Assembly (NCBI GenBank): GCA_003503535.1
Contig: DOCI01000323.1
Coordinates: 31,279 to 36,755 of the forward strand
Source of the DNA: Planctomycetaceae bacterium
GTDB lineage: Bacteria > Planctomycetota > Planctomycetia > Planctomycetales > Planctomycetaceae
Reading direction: 5' to 3'
Length of the DNA stretch: 5,477 nucleotides
Numbering within the stretch: the first letter of the stretch is position 1; the number at the start of each line of letters is the position of its first letter. The translations under genes and the position numbers were made by a program. A model generated the notes under the pieces. That model was not told where the DNA came from. It saw only the letters and a program-made list of their open reading frames with translations, and did no database searches. Of this stretch, positions 1-5,477 are shown piece by piece.

Positions 1-1176
1 TTCGGATTACGACAGGCGAAATCGCAGGTCCGTAATATCGAACTGCGTCTGACGAAAGCCCGTAAAGTTCTTGCGGCTCAGGAACTGGAAGTCGGTCATG
101 AAATTGCCGTCTCTTTCCAGCAACTCGAAACTTCGTATGCGACAGCAGTTTCAAACTTCAGCCGACGTAGTGCAGCACTCGAACGAGTTCGCATGATTGG
201 TCAGGAACTCGAAGTCGGTTCGGGGTCGAATACACTTGACCGCTATCTTCGTGCCCAGGAATCTCTGGCGGCTGCTGAGAATTCCTATCATCAAAGTCTG
301 GTTGATTACAACAAAGCGATCGTCAACATGTATTTCCGACAGGGAACCCTGCTGCAACAGGACAACATTCATCTGATGGAAGGCAAGTGGGATCCGGAGG
401 CTTATCGGCAGGCCTTTGCCCGAGCCAAATCGCGTGCTCATGCGATCCCTGCACCGCACTTGCGAACCGTTCCTGAAGCCTTTGCCGCAGATGGACATAA
501 TGACGAAGTTGGTTTTGCGGCACCTGAAGCGAGTCAACAGCCGTGGAATCCGGAAATGGGACTGGAGCCGTATCCAGAAGAATTGCCTTTACCAATTGAT
601 GCTTTGAATCCTCAGGAAGCCGAAGCGATGGACAATCTGGAAGTTCCTCCGGCTCCAGGGGAGATGAAAAAAGAATCCGAAAAGCCGAATTATTTTGAGA
701 ATGACAAGTCGCCACAGTTAATTCAGCCCAATCCGATTGAAGGCCAGGATGTTCGTATGGAAAACAAGACTCCTGCAACAGAACAGAGTGTGACAAGTCA
801 GAAGCCTGTGGTGCCTGTTTTGAAAGAAACGGAATCTTTCCAGGCAACATCAGTCAGTCAGATTCCCGAAGCTTCTAAGAAACGAGGCCGAGTGCAACTG
901 CCGGAAATTATGCAGACCAATGGAATCAAGAATGCTTTGGGGCATATGGATAAAGAGCAATCGACCATTCAAAATGCGAATATGGAGTGGCAATCAGCTC
1001 CTAAAGCTGGAAAGCCATCGTTGCCTGTTGGTAAAACGTCAATGAAGATGTTGTCACCTGAAAATGCAACACGAAGCCAGCCTTCTTCGTTTCCAGAGGT
1101 TGAAGTGAAAGCACCAGAATCATCGCCCTCTCGAATGGCTCACGATTTGGGCAAAGCGATCCCGGCGTATAAGTAG
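1..1176 (+). CDS. TolC-family outer membrane efflux protein, C-terminal part (5' end outside window)
   Basis: The frame is open from base 1 and ends at TAG 1174-1176, giving 391 visible residues with no start in view. Roughly the first 125 residues (to about base 375) are long amphipathic helix rich in Ala, Gln, Glu and Arg. They end in the pattern SLVDYNKAI followed by GTLLQQDNI, which matches the last coiled-coil helix of TolC/OEP proteins. Members of this family form the outer-membrane and periplasmic channel of type I secretion or RND efflux systems. From about base 400 to the stop, some 255 residues form a Pro/Glu/Ser/Lys/Gln-rich, probably disordered tail without recognisable fold; that is long for the family. 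The first Met codon in frame (base 193) lies inside the helical domain and is not the true start. Any adaptor and pump genes would lie upstream, outside the window. The family call is firm; the substrate is unknown. Confidence 0.85.
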   Translation, partial: FGLRQAKSQVRNIELRLTKARKVLAAQELEVGHEIAVSFQQLETSYATAVSNFSRRSAALERVRMIGQELEVGSGSNTLDRYLRAQESLAAAENSYHQSLVDYNKAIVNMYFRQGTLLQQDNIHLMEGKWDPEAYRQAFARAKSRAHAIPAPHLRTVPEAFAADGHNDEVGFAAPEASQQPWNPEMGLEPYPEELPLPIDALNPQEAEAMDNLEVPPAPGEMKKESEKPNYFENDKSPQLIQPNPIEGQDVRMENKTPATEQSVTSQKPVVPVLKETESFQATSVSQIPEASKKRGRVQLPEIMQTNGIKNALGHMDKEQSTIQNANMEWQSAPKAGKPSLPVGKTSMKMLSPENATRSQPSSFPEVEVKAPESSPSRMAHDLGKAIPAYK

Positions 1177-1183
1177 ATTCTGA

Positions 1184-1213
1184 AAGACGAGTCATGCCAG
1201 CCGTGCTCGTCTT
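1184..1213. terminator. Candidate bidirectional terminator hairpin between convergent genes
   Basis: The arms AAGACGAG (1184-1191) and CTCGTCTT (1206-1213) are perfect 8-bp inverted repeats around a 14-base loop. The hairpin starts 8 bases after the efflux gene stop and lies between that gene and the convergent ThuA gene. Read on the minus strand the right arm runs into CTTTC, a short T-rich stretch. The plus strand has only a weak T tract (CTTGTCT). Position and symmetry support a terminator; the poor T tracts limit confidence. Confidence 0.5.
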
Positions 1214-1229
1214 GTCTCGATAAGATCGA

Positions 1230-2255
1230 TCACTCTGTGACAGGCTTCGTGATCGGCATAATCGGTGATTCCCATCCCGCTAGGTCGCTCGGAAGAACTC
1301 CGCGGCGATGACCGTTGAATTTGAATGTTGTCGGATTGTAGGGTCCGACAAATTCGATGTTGAGATCCGGTTTGATCTGATCTTCTTCGCCGCAGGCCCA
1401 GAAGCAGGCGTTGATCATCAGTCTGCGAAAATCCTCATTCAGGATATCTTCAGAGGCACCGTATGTGGTTGTGAATACACGACCTGATTTTCCCGCTTTA
1501 TTGGAATAGGTTCGCGTCCAGACACCGGGGCAGGGGAGTTTTCCCTCAGCAGTAGGGGAATCTGGCGTCATTCCCTGCAATGGCTGAGCATTTGCCAGAA
1601 CGACACTGTCTGAAGTTGGCTCGGTCCAGTATCCCCCTGCGTGGACCCAGGGATGTTCCACACCTTTCAAAATGGGATGCGACTTTTGAGCGGGGATCAA
1701 ATCCAGTCGCGTGCTCATGACATGATTCTGTCCATAATGACCAGCCCAGGTTTCACCGAGAATATGACGTCCAAATCCATCCTTGAAATCTGGATCCTTC
1801 GAACGGTAATCGAAACGTGCGAATTCGGAATCGTTAGGGATTTTAAAGGCGTGTGTTGAAGTTCGCATACCGACAACTGGCCCTGCCCGATCGAGGTAAT
1901 CGACAATCGGCTGCATTTGTTCAGCCGGGAAATCCTGGAAGCGCAGAAAGATGACCATCAGATTGGCTTCATTCAAAGCGTCTGTTCCTGGCATGTAGCT
2001 GGAACCTGGAGCGATTTCTCCAGTTTTCTGATCGACCGAAAACAGCACCGTGCATTTGTAGCCATGATGCTTTGCAAGAATTCGCGCCATTGCAGGCAGG
2101 GATTCTTCCGACCGATATTCATGATCGCCTGCCAGGAACACAAGATGTTTTCCGGGCTTCTCTGGTGTTGTGCCATCGTAAACCAGAGTTTGAGCAAATC
2201 CGGTTTGTGCCAGAGCGGTGATCGAGAGTGACAAGATCAAATAACGAAGAAGCAT
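1230..2255 (-). CDS. Secreted ThuA-domain protein (trehalose-utilization-like, class I amidotransferase-like fold)
   Basis: This encodes 341 residues. Residues 1-22 form a signal peptide: Arg4, a hydrophobic run LILSLSITALA, and a likely cleavage after FAQ, so the mature protein should be periplasmic or secreted. The ThuA-like domain spans about residues 35-290. It has the opening strand HLVFLAGDHEYRSEESLP (37-54), a helix-strand block with LMVIFLRFQDFP (99-110), GMRTSTHAF (129-137), and near the end VWTRTY, GRVFTTTYGA and FRRLMINACFWACG. These blocks are typical of the secreted ThuA-like proteins abundant in planctomycetes. Founding ThuA/ThuB proteins act in trehalose and related disaccharide catabolism, but the exported versions have no established reaction. 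The ATG at 2255 has AGGA (2269-2266) 10 bases upstream. It is transcribed divergently from the DUF1223 gene, and no sugar-metabolism gene is nearby to suggest a substrate. Confidence 0.85.
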   Translation of the reverse strand: MLLRYLILSLSITALAQTGFAQTLVYDGTTPEKPGKHLVFLAGDHEYRSEESLPAMARILAKHHGYKCTVLFSVDQKTGEIAPGSSYMPGTDALNEANLMVIFLRFQDFPAEQMQPIVDYLDRAGPVVGMRTSTHAFKIPNDSEFARFDYRSKDPDFKDGFGRHILGETWAGHYGQNHVMSTRLDLIPAQKSHPILKGVEHPWVHAGGYWTEPTSDSVVLANAQPLQGMTPDSPTAEGKLPCPGVWTRTYSNKAGKSGRVFTTTYGASEDILNEDFRRLMINACFWACGEEDQIKPDLNIEFVGPYNPTTFKFNGHRRGVLPSDLAGWESPIMPITKPVTE

Positions 2256-2423
2256 AAGAATGTGATCCTGATTGTGCGAATACGAAAAAGGGGATGGTGT
2301 GACTCGGCAGTTTCCAGTGAAATACGATCTCTGGAATTTGAATCATTGTGCCCTATTTTCCATCAAAAGTCGACAATGCGATATTTTCTGACGAAAACTG
2401 GTTCGGAAATTCATTTGAGAACG

Positions 2424-2456
2424 TTTAAGAGCATATCAGATATTCATTTTCTTAAA
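2424..2456. promoter_or_regulatory. Nested dyad, possible operator
   Basis: An outer inverted repeat TTTAAGA (2424-2430) / TCTTAAA (2450-2456) encloses an inner perfect palindrome ATATC-A-GATAT (2433-2443). The two centres lie about 2 bases apart, at 2440 and 2438. The position is mid-way between two divergent start codons, where a shared regulator site would be expected. AT-rich dyads of this length can arise by chance in AT-rich DNA, so the regulatory role is only inferred. Confidence 0.25.
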
Positions 2457-2549
2457 TCGCCAGCAAAAAGATATTTTCAAACTGATTATTGACTGCAGGT
2501 AAGCAACTGGCTTCCAGGAATCCTCTAATTTATCCACATTGTTAACTAC

Positions 2550-2580
2550 TTCACAATCAAATCCCTACAGATTCAATAAT
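2550..2580 (+). promoter_or_regulatory. Weak candidate promoter for the DUF1223 gene
   Basis: TTCACA (2550-2555) matches the -35 consensus TTGACA at five of six positions. AATAAT (2575-2580) matches the -10 consensus TATAAT at five of six. The 19-base spacer is longer than the usual 17. It would start transcription roughly 30 bases before the ATG. Matches of this quality are common in AT-rich DNA. Confidence 0.2.
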
Positions 2581-2619
2581 CTTCTGCACATCAATAATTC
2601 TTGGGGACAGGAGTGAGTT

Positions 2620-3408
2620 ATGTCAAAAGCAGTACTGTCTCTTGCGGCAATTACTTTGCTGCTTTGCGGATTGCGGGCGATCCGGAGTGAGGCGGAAAAC
2701 AGACTGACGGCAGATGAGAGAATTGGCGAAACGTCACAACATGGATTTGTAATCGTGGAATTGTTCACCTCGCAGGGATGCAGCAGTTGTCCAGCCGCTG
2801 ACGAAAATCTTGTGCGAATTCAGGAACTGGCGGCTGAGAAAAATTTACCAGTTTACGTACTTTCAATGCATGTCGATTACTGGAATCGCCTGGGATGGAA
2901 AGACCCTTTCAGCCAGTCGGTTTTTTCTCAACGTCAAAGAGGTTACGCGCAGGCATTCGGCTCGACCCGAATTTATACGCCTCAAATGGTTATTAATGGT
3001 CAGACCGAATTCGTTGGTTCAGATGTCGCCAAATCGAACGAGGCGATCAAAAATTCTTTGAATAGTACCCAGAAAGAGCCTCTGGAAATTTCAGCTAAGT
3101 GGAATAAAAGTCGAGATGCGATAACCTTCCGCTATAATGCTACAGCAAATTCCAAAGGTAAGACTCTTGTGCTGGCCATAGTTCAAAAGCGAGCAGAAAA
3201 CCCAGTTGACTCTGGTGAAAATCGTGGCCGGACATTGGCTCACGTGAATGTCGTGCTGAAATTGGAAACGATTAAAAATATTCAGATTACTGGTCAGGAA
3301 ACGATCCGGGTATCCTACAATACAAATAATGAACCACTGGGATTGATTGCATTTGTGCAAGATCCTTTTAGCCAACAGATCATGGCTGCAAAGCGTACTG
3401 ATTTGTAG
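2620..3408 (+). CDS. Exported DUF1223 family thioredoxin-fold protein
   Basis: This encodes 262 residues. The ATG is preceded by AGGAG (2609-2613) at a 6-base spacing. Residues 4-18 are hydrophobic (AVLSLAAITLLLCGL), giving a signal peptide with likely cleavage between residues 20 and 25, so the protein should act outside the cytoplasm. The DUF1223 signature is clear: VELFTSQGCSSCPAAD (46-61) with a CxxC pair at Cys54/Cys57, then HVDYWNRLGWKDPFS (84-98), YTPQMVINGQ (119-128) with the cis-Pro-like TPQ, and GENRGRTLAHVNVV (199-212) in the C-terminal beta-rich half. The fold is thioredoxin-like and CxxC suggests a dithiol/disulfide role, but the family has no settled reaction that I know of. It lies 60 bp upstream of msrA on the same strand, which suggests a redox partnership with the methionine sulfoxide reductases (inference). 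Confidence 0.88.
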   Translation: MSKAVLSLAAITLLLCGLRAIRSEAENRLTADERIGETSQHGFVIVELFTSQGCSSCPAADENLVRIQELAAEKNLPVYVLSMHVDYWNRLGWKDPFSQSVFSQRQRGYAQAFGSTRIYTPQMVINGQTEFVGSDVAKSNEAIKNSLNSTQKEPLEISAKWNKSRDAITFRYNATANSKGKTLVLAIVQKRAENPVDSGENRGRTLAHVNVVLKLETIKNIQITGQETIRVSYNTNNEPLGLIAFVQDPFSQQIMAAKRTDL

Positions 3409-3468
3409 AATTGAGAAGATGGTATCCTTCAACGAGTCTATTTATAGCCCGTAGTCAGGCATTGATTT

Positions 3469-4176
3469 ATGTATTCAACATCAACAGGTCGCGTATTATT
3501 TTTCTGTTTTGGGGTCGCAGTCTCTGGCTTAGTGGCGTGGGGATGGCGTAGCAACTCTCCTCAGGAAACGGCTGCTCACGCGATACCCCAGTTCGAGAGT
3601 GAAGGGCAAACGATGTCGGCTTCGGAATCTGTAGAATTAGCAACTTTTGGCGGTGGATGTTTCTGGTGTACGGAAGCAGTGTTTCTAGAGTTAGCAGGTG
3701 TGAAAAAAGTTCTGCCCGGATATTCGGGGGGCAAAGCAGAAACGGCAAACTATAAGGCTGTTTGCACTGGCCTGACAAAACATGCCGAAGTCATTCAGAT
3801 CGAATTCGATCCTGAAAAAATTTCCTTCTCCGAACTCCTGGAAGTCTTCTGGAAAACTCACGATCCGACAACTCCGAATCAACAGGGAGCCGATATTGGT
3901 CCGCAGTATCGATCGGTCGTTTTCTATCACAGCGAAGACCAGAAGAAAGTTGCAGAAGAATATAAAAAGCAACTCGATAAATCGGGGGCTTTTTCCAAAC
4001 CACTGGTCACCGAGATTTCTCCGTTCACTAAGTTCTACGAAGCTGAAGATTATCACCAGAATTACTTTGCTGAAAACTCGTTTCAGCCTTATTGCAGGGC
4101 TGTGATTGCTCCCAAAATTGAAAAATTCCGCAAGAATTTTGCAGAGAAATTGAAGGGGGAACGTAAAAATGAGTAA
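3469..4176 (+). CDS. msrA: Peptide methionine-S-sulfoxide reductase MsrA with N-terminal membrane/signal segment
   Basis: MsrA reduces the S epimer of methionine sulfoxide in free or protein-bound form. The 235-residue product has the family signature [12 protein letters not shown] (61-72) with catalytic Cys64, then GYSGG (84-88), [11 protein letters not shown] (105-115), [23 protein letters not shown] (split at 131-153) and EDYHQNYF (193-200). The tail motif [12 protein letters not shown] carries Cys209, a candidate resolving cysteine; Cys67 of the GCFWC motif is another. The catalytic domain starts near residue 55. Before it lie a hydrophobic segment (9-24), with no good signal-peptidase site close by, and a linker, suggesting a membrane anchor or export signal. 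The ATG at 3469 has only a weak AGG upstream, whereas Met49 (base 3613) has GAAGGG just before it. The TAA stop overlaps the msrB start by 8 bp, implying translational coupling. Confidence 0.95.
   Translation: MYSTSTGRVLFFCFGVAVSGLVAWGWRSNSPQETAAHAIPQFESEGQTMSASESVELATFGGGCFWCTEAVFLELAGVKKVLPGYSGGKAETANYKAVCTGLTKHAEVIQIEFDPEKISFSELLEVFWKTHDPTTPNQQGADIGPQYRSVVFYHSEDQKKVAEEYKKQLDKSGAFSKPLVTEISPFTKFYEAEDYHQNYFAENSFQPYCRAVIAPKIEKFRKNFAEKLKGERKNE
3601..3615 (+). promoter_or_regulatory. Internal ribosome binding site and ATG within msrA (possible short cytosolic form)
   Basis: GAAGGG (3601-3606) lies 6 bases before an in-frame ATG (3613-3615, Met49). It is a better Shine-Dalgarno match than anything before the upstream ATG at 3469. 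Starting here removes the hydrophobic segment but keeps the entire catalytic domain, giving a 187-residue protein of ordinary cytosolic MsrA size. It may be an additional start or the only one. Confidence 0.4.
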
Positions 4177-4603
4177 TTCTGAAGAAGAGTCAGCCAAAGT
4201 TCATAAGACTGATGCGGAATGGAAGAAGCAGTTGACCGCGGAGCAATACAATATTGCCCGCAAAGCAGGCACAGAGAGAGCATTCACCGGCAAATATTGG
4301 GACAACAAAGAAGAGGGGATTTATACCTGCGTTTGTTGTGGCACGCCGCTGTTTGATTCCAGCACAAAATATGATTCTGGATCGGGATGGCCCAGCTATT
4401 ATCAGCCAATCGATGAAAAAAATGTGGAACTTAATACAGACCGCAGTTTCTTTATGACTCGAACCGAAGCCAAATGTGCCCGCTGCGAAGCTCACCTAGG
4501 GCATGTTTTTGATGATGGCCCCCAACCGACTGGAAAACGCTACTGTATCAATTCGGCTGCTCTGGATTTTAATCCTAAAGAAAGTGAGTCTAAATCAAGT
4601 TAG
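4169..4603 (+). CDS. msrB: Peptide methionine-R-sulfoxide reductase MsrB
   Basis: MsrB reduces the R epimer of protein methionine sulfoxide, complementing MsrA. The 144-residue product is full length for a single-domain MsrB. It begins with a typical substrate-side region ([21 protein letters not shown] split over 16-36, then [10 protein letters not shown]). Zinc is probably bound by Cys54/Cys57 and Cys103/Cys106 (two CxxC pairs). [10 protein letters not shown] (71-80), GHVFDDGP (111-118) and RYCINSAAL (124-132) follow, with catalytic Cys126. The usual resolving cysteine in the GCGWPS position is Ser72 here, while Cys56 in CVCC is an extra cysteine. No signal peptide is present, so it should be cytosolic. 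The start ATG overlaps the msrA end by 8 bp (ATGAGTAA) and is preceded by AGGGGGA (4154-4160) at an 8-base spacing, so the two genes are almost certainly co-translated. Confidence 0.95.
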   Translation: MSNSEEESAKVHKTDAEWKKQLTAEQYNIARKAGTERAFTGKYWDNKEEGIYTCVCCGTPLFDSSTKYDSGSGWPSYYQPIDEKNVELNTDRSFFMTRTEAKCARCEAHLGHVFDDGPQPTGKRYCINSAALDFNPKESESKSS

Positions 4604-4636
4604 AAACTGATTCTGGCATCAACTCATGGTCTGGGA

Positions 4637-4669
4637 AAGAAATCGATTCAAGTAGATTCTCTTGCTTTT
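4637..4669 (+). terminator. Weak candidate terminator after msrB
   Basis: AAGAAATC (4637-4644) can pair with GATTCTCTT (4655-4663) with one bulged C and a 10-base loop, followed by GCTTTT. The stem is AT-rich and the T run short. It sits in the 75-bp gap between the convergent msrB and acyltransferase genes, where a terminator is expected. Confidence 0.25.
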
Positions 4670-4678
4670 GAGCCAATA

Positions 4679-5356
4679 TTATTTTTTTGAAGGTTTCTGC
4701 TCCAGCAGATCTTGGGCATGTTGGTCCACTCGCTCCATTTCCGCTTGGATCTTCTCTGTCCATTCTTTGAGTTCTTCCTTAGAAATGGACTCGGGAATGA
4801 CCAGTGCTGGAGATGTCACAGCAATGACGCGAGTAAATGGTTTCGGAATGATCAGATTTGTCCAGCCGGTACCGATTGACCAGTAACTTTTGCAAAGGAA
4901 TGCAGTCGGAACGACTGGCTTACCGGTTTTAGCTGCGAGAAATGCACAGCCTGTTTTCATCTCACGTCGCGGGCCGCGAGGACCATCCGGTGTGAGGACC
5001 AGATGAGAATCTTTACCTTCGTTCATCAGGAATCTGACGGCAGCAGTCCCTCCAGAAGAAGTTGACCCGCGAGCCGTGCCGATTCCAAGTTGCTTGAGAG
5101 AGTCCGCCAGAAACGTCCCATCCCGATGTCCTCCCACCAGCGCCATTGTGGCTGGTTGACGGGCCAGGAATAAAGGGGTAAGCAGGGAATCGTGCCAGAC
5201 ACAAAAAGTGTATGTCCCGTTCGTCACTGGTACATAAGGATTCACGGCTTCATCGGAAAAATGGATTTCCTTGCGAAGTGTTGCATATAGCATTTTGAAT
5301 GTCACAACGGCAATCCATGCAACAATCGGCTCCAGAAATCGACTTCGTATTCGCAA
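4679..5356 (-). CDS. DUF374 / lysophospholipid acyltransferase-like protein
   Basis: This encodes 225 residues, normal for the family. An N-terminal hydrophobic stretch (about 10-27) should hold it at the inner membrane. Motifs run in the order expected of DUF374 LPLAT-type proteins: FCVWHDSLL (51-59), VGGHRDGTFLADSL (74-87), the phosphate-binding-like ARGSTSSGG (95-103), and TPDGPRGPRREMKTG (122-136), followed by LAAKTGKPVVP (140-150). Such proteins are thought to transfer acyl chains onto lipid or lipid A-like acceptors, but the exact substrate cannot be read here. The C terminus is a charged helix ending in Lys-rich residues. The start is TTG at 5356. An in-frame TAA lies only two codons upstream (5365-5363), and AGGA (5369-5366) stands 9 bases before TTG. 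The next ATG would remove the membrane segment. It follows the upstream gene by 2 bp. Confidence 0.88.
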   Translation of the reverse strand: MRIRSRFLEPIVAWIAVVTFKMLYATLRKEIHFSDEAVNPYVPVTNGTYTFCVWHDSLLTPLFLARQPATMALVGGHRDGTFLADSLKQLGIGTARGSTSSGGTAAVRFLMNEGKDSHLVLTPDGPRGPRREMKTGCAFLAAKTGKPVVPTAFLCKSYWSIGTGWTNLIIPKPFTRVIAVTSPALVIPESISKEELKEWTEKIQAEMERVDQHAQDLLEQKPSKK

Positions 5357-5358
5357 GA

Positions 5359-5477
5359 CTACTTATCCTGATGTTGAATTTCATCCTTGATATCCCACAT
5401 TGCAAAATTGTAATCGCACTGCGGTCCGACGTGTTTTAGCAGATTGCTAATTATGAGGCGAGCCGAGCCAGTTATGG
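5359..5477 (-). CDS. C-terminal fragment of an unrecognised protein (runs off the window)
   Basis: Reading leftward from the window edge, one minus-strand frame stays open for 38 full codons and ends at TAG (5361-5359), 2 bp before the TTG of the acyltransferase gene. The visible C terminus includes GSARLIISNLLKHVG and then YNFAMWDIKDEIQ, a mix of hydrophobic and charged residues that looks like a real folded-protein end with a hydrophilic tail. I do not recognise the family. Its tight spacing to the downstream acyltransferase gene, and the fact that this gene's ribosome binding site lies inside it, argue for a shared operon, so a role in envelope lipid metabolism is possible but unproven. 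Confidence 0.55.
   Translation of the reverse strand, partial: ITGSARLIISNLLKHVGPQCDYNFAMWDIKDEIQHQDK
5366..5369 (-). promoter_or_regulatory. Ribosome binding site that fixes the TTG start
   Basis: On the minus strand AGGA lies 9 bases before the TTG at 5356-5354 and falls inside the last codons of the preceding gene. With the stop codon in frame at 5365-5363, TTG is the only reasonable initiator close to this site. Confidence 0.6.

Larger units (their letters stand above)
2256..2619. other. AT-rich divergent intergenic region, no gene found
   Basis: These 364 bases separate the start codons of the ThuA gene (leftward) and the DUF1223 gene (rightward), so both promoters should lie here. The stretch is visibly richer in A and T than the flanking genes. 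Short open frames are present but have no ribosome binding site or protein-like composition. I could not find a strong -35/-10 pair for the leftward gene. A weak rightward candidate, a nested dyad, and repeats of a GATATT-type motif are described separately. Confidence 0.7.

Noticed and set aside
151..537. Minus-strand open frame of 128 codons overlapping the TolC coiled coil
   Set aside because: The sense frame encodes the conserved end of a TolC helix. The antisense product shows no domain and no ribosome binding site was evident.
323..850. Open frame of 175 codons on the minus strand inside the efflux gene
   Set aside because: It lies antisense to a clear coding frame, and its translation has scattered Cys, Pro and His without domain-like patterns. 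The plus-strand frame carries the recognisable TolC helix and a continuous tail.
1227..1255. Inverted repeat CGATCAC / GTGATCG across the ThuA stop codon
   Set aside because: The arms are a perfect 7 bp but the repeat overlaps coding sequence and has no T tract. The hairpin at 1184-1213 is the better terminator candidate for this gene.
2262..2492. Small plus-strand frame of 76 codons in the divergent intergenic region
   Set aside because: It has no good ribosome binding site and no recognisable motif, and its composition is like random AT-rich DNA. It also overlaps the likely promoter of the ThuA gene.
3409..3468. Possible separate promoter for msrA in the 60-bp gap (TTGAGA and TATTTATAG)
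   Set aside because: The spacing between the two elements is 20 bases or more, too far for a standard promoter, and the short gap fits co-transcription with the DUF1223 gene.
3691..4197. Minus-strand open frame of 168 codons antisense to msrA
   Set aside because: MsrA motifs run through the plus frame across the whole region. The antisense translation is Phe/Ile/Leu-rich, as expected from the reverse complement of Lys/Glu-rich coding sequence, and not a real membrane protein.
4662..4886. Plus-strand frame of 74 codons downstream of msrB
   Set aside because: It is antisense to the conserved C-terminal part of the acyltransferase gene and has a Ser/Trp-rich composition without domain features.

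Overview
The window is a chromosomal fragment that most resembles a planctomycete or a close PVC relative. The evidence is an exported ThuA-like protein of the type common in that phylum, a TolC-family efflux protein with the planctomycete-style 'SLVDYN...GTLL' end of the coiled coil, an exported DUF1223 thioredoxin-fold protein, and a DUF374-type acyltransferase. This assignment comes from protein style alone; no rRNA or other marker is present. I see no tRNA, CRISPR array, insertion sequence or integrase.

Layout from left to right. (1) 1-1176 (+) is the 3' part of a TolC-like outer membrane efflux gene with an unusually long low-complexity C-terminal tail. (2) A hairpin at 1184-1213 separates it from a convergent gene, 1230-2255 (-), encoding a secreted ThuA-domain protein. 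(3) 2256-2619 is a 364-bp AT-rich divergent intergenic region with small dyads and short repeats but no convincing gene. (4) 2620-4603 (+) is a redox cluster: an exported DUF1223 protein with a CxxC motif, then msrA with an N-terminal hydrophobic segment, then msrB, which overlaps msrA by 8 bp. (5) 4679-5477 (-) is a convergent operon fragment. It holds a DUF374 lysophospholipid-acyltransferase-like gene that starts at TTG, and 2 bp upstream the last 38 codons of an unrecognised gene that runs off the window.

The best functional unit is the DUF1223-msrA-msrB cluster. MsrA and MsrB repair the S and R epimers of methionine sulfoxide, and both need a thiol reductant. An exported thioredoxin-fold CxxC protein immediately upstream is a plausible partner, and the gene order matches the domain order (thioredoxin-like, MsrA, MsrB) of the Neisseria PilB/MsrAB fusion. 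One puzzle is that DUF1223 and MsrA look exported or membrane-anchored while MsrB looks cytosolic. An internal ATG in msrA with a good ribosome binding site could give a second, cytosolic MsrA. This is an inference that needs testing. The remaining genes look like ordinary envelope and housekeeping functions.
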